DNA of 64,000 nt, from the NCBI GenBank assembly GCA_018669005.1, contig JABJAL010000067.1, positions 1-64,000 of the forward strand. Direction: 5' to 3'. Below, piece by piece: positions 60,162 through 64,000 of this stretch. The translations under genes and the position numbers were made by a program. The stretch is from Nitrospinaceae bacterium (GTDB taxonomy: Bacteria; UBA8248). The notes under the pieces are model-generated. The model made no database searches. It saw only the letters and a program-made list of their open reading frames with translations, and had not been told where the DNA came from. Each line of letters opens with the position of its first letter. The stretch's first letter is position 1.

Positions 60162-61211
60162 ATGTTTAAACGAAACAGGAAATGGCTATTGTTCGGCATC
60201 ATAGCGATAGTGGCCGCTGGCCTCGCGCTACCTTCCGGCGCGGACGCCGCGAGGAAAAAACGCAAGAAGACGATACCCCTTCGTGCCGAGCGTGACGTCG
60301 TCAAGACGGTAAAGTTCGCCTACTCGGAGAGCGCCACGGCGATCGTGCCCATCGTTGCCCTCCAAAAGGGATTTCTGAAAGCCGAGGGACTAAACGCCAC
60401 AGGCAAGCCTCTCAAATCTGGTGCCATGGCACTTTCCTCGGTCTATGGCGGAAGCCTCGACTTTGGCACGACCTCGAACGGTCGCCTCGTCCAATGGGCA
60501 TCTAAAGGCTGGAACATGAAGACGGTTGCCGTGAACAACACGGGGTTTCTCGCCGTCGTTCTCGTCAAGAATGGCGACACTACCTCGAAGACCATGGCCG
60601 ACCTCAAGGGCAAGAAAATAGCGATCCAGAAGGGCTCGGGCACGCACATCGCTTGGTTAAGATATCTCGACAAAATTGGCCTGAGCGAAAAAATGTTTGA
60701 GATGCGCTACATGCGCACCTCGCGCATCGGTGCCGCCATGGGCACGGGCACGATTGATGCCGCCGTGCCATGGTATCCGTTCGCAAAATCAATCCTGAAT
60801 CGAAAACTTGGTCGTCAGATCATCGACAAGAGTGAAATTGAAACCGTCGCCAAGGTGCCTTATCCGTTCATGCTCTATACGCGTTCGGGTTTCATCAAAA
60901 AGCACCCCGGCATTACCCAGAAAGTCGTGAACGCATGGGTGAAATCGAAGCGGTGGATCGAAAATAACAGAGAAGAAGCCGCTAAGCTTTTCCACAAGTT
61001 CAGCACGCGGCGCGGCAAGAAACTCAAAATGGAAGATGCGCGCTTTTTCATCAAAATCCTTGACTTCAAAACCGACGTTTGGAACGAGGAGATGATGGCC
61101 GATCTCAAGGCGAACCAGGTGCTCTTGAAGAAACTCGGCAAAATCAAGACCACGCCTAATCTTTACGACTACGTCGACAACAGCTTTGTCAAAAAAGCTG
61201 GAAGCATGTAG
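60162..61211 (+). CDS. NMT1/SsuA-type ABC transporter binding protein
   Basis: A 349-residue periplasmic binding protein. ATG at 60162 is chosen over 60147 because AGGAGCGG precedes it. A signal peptide (about 1-29) is followed by a Lys/Arg-rich linker. The NMT1-like core has KFAYSESATAIVPIVALQKG, GSLDFGTTSNGRLVQWASKG, IAIQKGSGTHIAWLRYLDKI and GTGTIDAAVPWYPFAKSI. Family members bind nitrate, sulfonates, taurine or thiamine precursors, and none of these is favoured here. It is followed by a strong hairpin and then the permease. Nearby VOC and dehydrogenase genes suggest uptake of a catabolic substrate. Confidence 0.88.
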   Translation: MFKRNRKWLLFGIIAIVAAGLALPSGADAARKKRKKTIPLRAERDVVKTVKFAYSESATAIVPIVALQKGFLKAEGLNATGKPLKSGAMALSSVYGGSLDFGTTSNGRLVQWASKGWNMKTVAVNNTGFLAVVLVKNGDTTSKTMADLKGKKIAIQKGSGTHIAWLRYLDKIGLSEKMFEMRYMRTSRIGAAMGTGTIDAAVPWYPFAKSILNRKLGRQIIDKSEIETVAKVPYPFMLYTRSGFIKKHPGITQKVVNAWVKSKRWIENNREEAAKLFHKFSTRRGKKLKMEDARFFIKILDFKTDVWNEEMMADLKANQVLLKKLGKIKTTPNLYDYVDNSFVKKAGSM

Positions 61212-61235
61212 TCATCCTCTAAGCTTGTTCGGAAT

Positions 61236-61268
61236 CCCTCTTCGGCTCCAGTACGGAGCCGGAGAGGG
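61236..61268 (+). terminator. Inter-cistronic hairpin between binding protein and permease genes
   Basis: CCCTCTTCGGCTCC (61236-61249) pairs with GGAGCCGGAGAGGG (61255-61268), with one G-T wobble, around five bases. No T run follows. It resembles the hairpin after the binding-protein gene of the liv operon and may stabilise the upstream mRNA. Confidence 0.6.
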
Positions 61269-61288
61269 TGATTCCTGGAGATAATGAA

Positions 61289-62104
61289 TTGAGCGGTGAA
61301 TCCACCACCACAAGCTGGGCAGCCAAGCTAGAATTCTACAGCCGCGCCATAATAGAAAATCTTCTTCCAATTGCAATTCTGCTCGGCATATGGGAATTCG
61401 TGAGCTGGTATGAATTGGTACCCCCGCAGCTGTTCCCGCGGATACTCACGATATTCAATACCATGGTCGAGGAGATGACCGATGGGGTCCTTCTCACCCA
61501 TATCGGCACCTCGATCATGCGCCTTTTCGTTTCGGTCTTTTTCGCTCTTATCGCCGGCACCCTTATCGGCATCATTATGGGCACTTCGAGAACTTTCGAG
61601 TGGATATTCGTGCCTGTCGTCAATTTTTTCAGTGTCATTCCAGGCATCGCCCTGTTTCCGGCAACAATTCTCTTCTGGGGCCTGACGGAGCAAGCCGTCA
61701 TCATCACGATTTCGTTCGCCACCACGATTCCCATTATCCTCAACACATGGGTGGGCGTGAAAACCGTTAACGAAACACTTGTGAACGCGGCACGCTCGAT
61801 GGAAACAAAAGGACTCTCGCTCCTGGTCCGTGTCCTGCTCCCTGGCTCACTACCTGTGGTCATATCGGGGTGGCGTATCGGCTTCGCCAGGGCCTGGCGC
61901 GTATTGCTGGCGGGCGAGCTTCTCGCCTCGCCCGAGATGGGACTGGGTGTTCGTATATTCGACGCACAGGAGACACTGAACAGCGCCGTCATTTACGGCG
62001 GAATCATCATCATAGGCTTCCTCGGATTCGCAATGGAGCGCCTCGTGCTTCGCTCGCTCGAAGTGGCTACCGTCCAGCGCTGGGGAATGATGAGAGAGCT
62101 ATAG
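61289..62104 (+). CDS. NMT1/SsuC-type ABC transporter permease
   Basis: A 271-residue permease with about six membrane segments. TTG at 61289 is preferred, eight bases after GGAG; GTG at 61268 lies inside the hairpin stem. The BPD-type features are SVFFALIAGTLIGIIMGTSR and the EAA loop VNAARSMETKGLSLLVRVLL followed by PGSLPVVISGWRIGFARAWR, which binds the ATPase. LASPEMGLGVRIFDAQETL follows. It forms the channel of the importer with the binding protein and ATPase genes just upstream. Confidence 0.9.
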   Translation: MSGESTTTSWAAKLEFYSRAIIENLLPIAILLGIWEFVSWYELVPPQLFPRILTIFNTMVEEMTDGVLLTHIGTSIMRLFVSVFFALIAGTLIGIIMGTSRTFEWIFVPVVNFFSVIPGIALFPATILFWGLTEQAVIITISFATTIPIILNTWVGVKTVNETLVNAARSMETKGLSLLVRVLLPGSLPVVISGWRIGFARAWRVLLAGELLASPEMGLGVRIFDAQETLNSAVIYGGIIIIGFLGFAMERLVLRSLEVATVQRWGMMREL

Positions 62105-62140
62105 AGGGATAATTTCACACCGCGTGAAGTTAGGACAATC

Positions 62141-62629
62141 ATGATCAAATCACTGCGCCTTCAACATATGGCGATCAAGGTCCGCGACCTTGATCGGTCT
62201 ATCCGATTTTATGAAGAGGTTTTGGGATTTCAACTACGTTCGCGCCACGAACCGGGCTCACATCCAGACGCCCCCTTTGGCTCGGCATTCATGTACCTTG
62301 ACGATTACCATCACCAGTTTGCCATTTTCTCGGTGCCTGAGGATTGGGTGTCAGCCGAGGGTGAGGACACATGCTTCAGGCATGATGTGGGTCTTCACCA
62401 CCTCGCCTTCGAGCTGGGTGGACAAAAAGAATTTGACGATGCCGTAGCCTTTCTTCGCTCCCGAGAAGATATCGAAATTGTCTGGGGCCCGCTCCGGCTC
62501 GATGAAAGCAACGGCCTTTGGGGTGGCCACGAGGGAGTTTACTTCCTAGACCCGGACGGCAACCGCATCGAAATTTTCCACGACCCGGACCTATATCCCG
62601 GCAGCCGGCCCGGATGGCAAAACGGGTAA
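62141..62629 (+). CDS. VOC-family extradiol-dioxygenase-like protein
   Basis: A 162-residue VOC protein; ATG at 62141 follows AGGA. Opening LQHMAIKVRDLDRSIRFYEE holds the first His, HDVGLHHLAFELGGQKEFDD the second, and YFLDPDGNRIEIFHDP the Glu. The metal triad His-His-Glu is thus present, as in catechol 2,3-dioxygenase-like and fosfomycin-resistance-like proteins. It lies between the importer genes and a second VOC gene on the same strand, so it probably works on a compound brought in by that importer. Confidence 0.85.
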   Translation: MIKSLRLQHMAIKVRDLDRSIRFYEEVLGFQLRSRHEPGSHPDAPFGSAFMYLDDYHHQFAIFSVPEDWVSAEGEDTCFRHDVGLHHLAFELGGQKEFDDAVAFLRSREDIEIVWGPLRLDESNGLWGGHEGVYFLDPDGNRIEIFHDPDLYPGSRPGWQNG

Positions 62630-62663
62630 ACCGAGGGATAAGCGCCTCGACCAAGGAGTTCGA

Positions 62664-63050
62664 ATGTTCCGTCACGATCACCTCCACCACCTTTCTGCCG
62701 ACCCTGGCGCAGCCGTCGAATGGTACAAACACGTTTTTGATGCAAAGGAGCTTGAGCGCCACGATATTCGAGGTGGCGAGGCAGTTCGCCTCGACATCGG
62801 AGGGGTGAACATCATGGTCCAGCAGAAACAGCCCGATGCCGAGTGGGCGCCAGCGCCCGCCTCTCCCTACCACGGACTGGATCATTTCTGCTTTCGCGTG
62901 GACGACATCGAGGCAGTTGGAAATTTACTAAAGGAGCGCGGCGCCAATATATATGACGGCCCACGCAGCCCGCGCCCCGGCTATGGCGTAATTCATTTAT
63001 CCGGCCCCGACGGGGTCCATGTAGAACTCATCATGCGGCCCGAAGTTTAG
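62664..63050 (+). CDS. VOC-family protein
   Basis: A 128-residue VOC protein; ATG at 62664 follows AAGGAG. It starts FRHDHLHHLSADPGAAVEWY and has HGLDHFCFRVDDIEAVGNLL and HLSGPDGVHVELIMRP, giving a His-His-Glu triad. It resembles single-repeat glyoxalase/dioxygenase proteins of about 120-130 residues. It is 34 bases after the previous VOC gene and 39 bases before the dehydrogenase gene, so all three are likely in one operon. Confidence 0.84.
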   Translation: MFRHDHLHHLSADPGAAVEWYKHVFDAKELERHDIRGGEAVRLDIGGVNIMVQQKQPDAEWAPAPASPYHGLDHFCFRVDDIEAVGNLLKERGANIYDGPRSPRPGYGVIHLSGPDGVHVELIMRPEV

Positions 63051-63089
63051 CGGCCCGACTTATTCTCGTTTGAAAGGACAGACAGTCTC

Positions 63090-64000
63090 ATGGCGAAAAA
63101 AAACACAGGCCCCCTAGTCGCACTCGCTGGTATGCGCTACCCCGATCTGCATCTTGAGGAGAAAATCCTCGCCCCTCTCGGCTGCCGCATGGTCTCGGAT
63201 CTGTCCGATACAGAAGAGAAAACCATTGCCCTTGCCAAGGATGCCGACGCCGTTATCATTGGCTCAATTCCAAAGTTCACCGCGCGGGCAATCGAGTCAC
63301 TTGAAAACTGTCGTATCCTCTCGCGTGCCGGCATCGGGGTGAATAACATTGATCTCGACACAGCAAAGAAAAAGGGCATTACCGTAACCAATGTCCCCGA
63401 CTACTGCATCGATGAAGTTTCGGACCACGCCATGGCACTGATACTTTCCTTCGCCCGCAAGCTTCCCGAAGCCGCTGCAAACACAGCCAGCGGTGGCTGG
63501 GGCATCATCCCGCTTCGCCCCATCGAGCCCCTGAACCAATCAACCCTTGGTATTGTCGGCATCGGTCGCATCGGCAGCACCATCGGGAAAAAGGCACTCG
63601 CTTTTGGTATGAAAATTATTGCACACGACCCCTTTGCCCCGGACGCAGCATTTAAGCGAATAAAGGCCGAGAAGGTGAGCATGGCCAAGCTGATTAAAAA
63701 CTCGGACTACATTACGCTTCATGCCCCGCTCATTCCGAAAACCAGGGAAATGATCGGAACCGAGGCGCTTAAGAAAATGAAAAAAGAGGCCGTCGTCATC
63801 AACGTTGCCCGCGGTGAACTTATTGACGAGGCGGCACTTAGAAAAGCTCTTCGCTCGGGGGAAATCAGAGGGGCAGGGCTCGATGTTCTTTGCGAGGAGC
63901 CCCCCTCGAAAAAGCATCCCCTTCTCGGCATACCTGGCTGCATCATCACCCCGCACAGCGCCTGGTATTCCTCCGCCGCCATGGAGGAGTTGCGCCGCAA
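63090..64000 (+). CDS. D-2-hydroxyacid dehydrogenase, SerA-like, partial
   Basis: 303 codons are visible, and the gene continues past the window. ATG at 63090; a GAAAGGA stretch lies upstream. The N-terminal catalytic part has ILSRAGIGVNNIDLDTAKKK with the substrate-binding GIGVNNID motif. VPDYCIDEVSDHAMALILS follows, then the NAD-binding LGIVGIGRIGSTIGKKALA with Asp in AHDPF. The catalytic Arg is in VINVARGELIDEAAL, Glu in VLCEEPP and His in ITPHSAWYS. The enzyme reduces or oxidises a 2-hydroxy acid at the expense of NAD(H). Phosphoglycerate dehydrogenase and glyoxylate/hydroxypyruvate reductase are both possible; the missing C-terminus would show whether a regulatory ACT domain is present. 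Confidence 0.86.
   Translation, partial: MAKKNTGPLVALAGMRYPDLHLEEKILAPLGCRMVSDLSDTEEKTIALAKDADAVIIGSIPKFTARAIESLENCRILSRAGIGVNNIDLDTAKKKGITVTNVPDYCIDEVSDHAMALILSFARKLPEAAANTASGGWGIIPLRPIEPLNQSTLGIVGIGRIGSTIGKKALAFGMKIIAHDPFAPDAAFKRIKAEKVSMAKLIKNSDYITLHAPLIPKTREMIGTEALKKMKKEAVVINVARGELIDEAALRKALRSGEIRGAGLDVLCEEPPSKKHPLLGIPGCIITPHSAWYSSAAMEELRR

Noticed and set aside
1-64000. tRNA, rRNA, integrase or intact transposase genes
   Set aside because: None was recognised by reading; a covariance-model search would be needed to exclude tRNA genes fully.

Overview
The window comes from a Gram-negative bacterial chromosome of moderate to high G+C content. It holds no rRNA, tRNA, CRISPR array, integrase or transposase that I can see. 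The gene content is that of an uncultured environmental heterotroph: split pyruvate:ferredoxin oxidoreductase, branched-chain amino-acid and NMT1/nitrate-taurine type ABC importers, many small VOC dioxygenase-fold proteins, metal-dependent hydrolases, c-type cytochromes, a seven-subunit Mrp antiporter and secreted Asn-Pro-Cys repeat proteins. Tectomicrobia, Nitrospinota or Methylomirabilota-like lineages are possible, but the sequence alone does not settle the taxonomy.

Layout. 1-3000: split 2-oxoacid:ferredoxin oxidoreductase (minus strand). 3325-6398: flavin disulfide oxidoreductase overlapping an NCS2-type permease (minus). 6516-7265: a glutaredoxin-DinB fusion with an in-frame UGA in a UxxC motif, followed by a SECIS-like hairpin; this is a probable unrecognised selenoprotein. 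7342-16630: diguanylate cyclase, a decayed solute-binding protein, nadB, two tandem 800-residue TPR/O-GlcNAc-transferase-like proteins and a PilZ-like protein. 17345-22399: complete Liv-type importer (binding protein, two permeases, two ATPases). 22481-24504: CoA-ligase-like enzyme, cytochrome c and an FmdB zinc ribbon (minus). 24686-30207: M20 peptidase, an unknown protein made of two similar halves, ArsM, FetAB and a short-chain dehydrogenase.

30461-33254 reads as one regulatory unit. An OmpR-type response regulator and sensor kinase are followed by a secreted protein made almost entirely of NPCAAK repeats and by a cupredoxin-like secreted protein. CTTTA direct repeats at exactly 11-bp spacing lie upstream of both the regulator gene and the NPC gene, which suggests autoregulation and control of the NPC gene. 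A second NPC locus at 52593-55650 combines an NPC protein, a cytochrome c with an NPC tail, a dihaem cytochrome c and a sulfatase-modifying-factor-fold protein lacking the catalytic cysteines.

33505-42853 is accessory. It holds a stress-protein group (usp, GAF, small protein), a structured and repeat-bearing non-coding stretch, and a decaying molybdenum-hydroxylase/luciferase-like cluster (fragments of coxL and a luciferase-like monooxygenase around an intact coxS). Intact coxD/coxE-like genes, a lone TIR-like protein, a relic of an adenylate-cyclase/TPR protein and a lactonase-like hydrolase complete it. 43012-48796 is a complete mrpABCDEFG operon. The right end (48887-64000) carries hydrolases, a GGEEF cyclase, a D-threonine-aldolase/D-serine-dehydratase-like enzyme, a seven-iron ferredoxin, and an NMT1-type ABC importer whose ATPase gene has no canonical start codon. 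Two VOC proteins and a D-2-hydroxyacid dehydrogenase that runs off the window follow.
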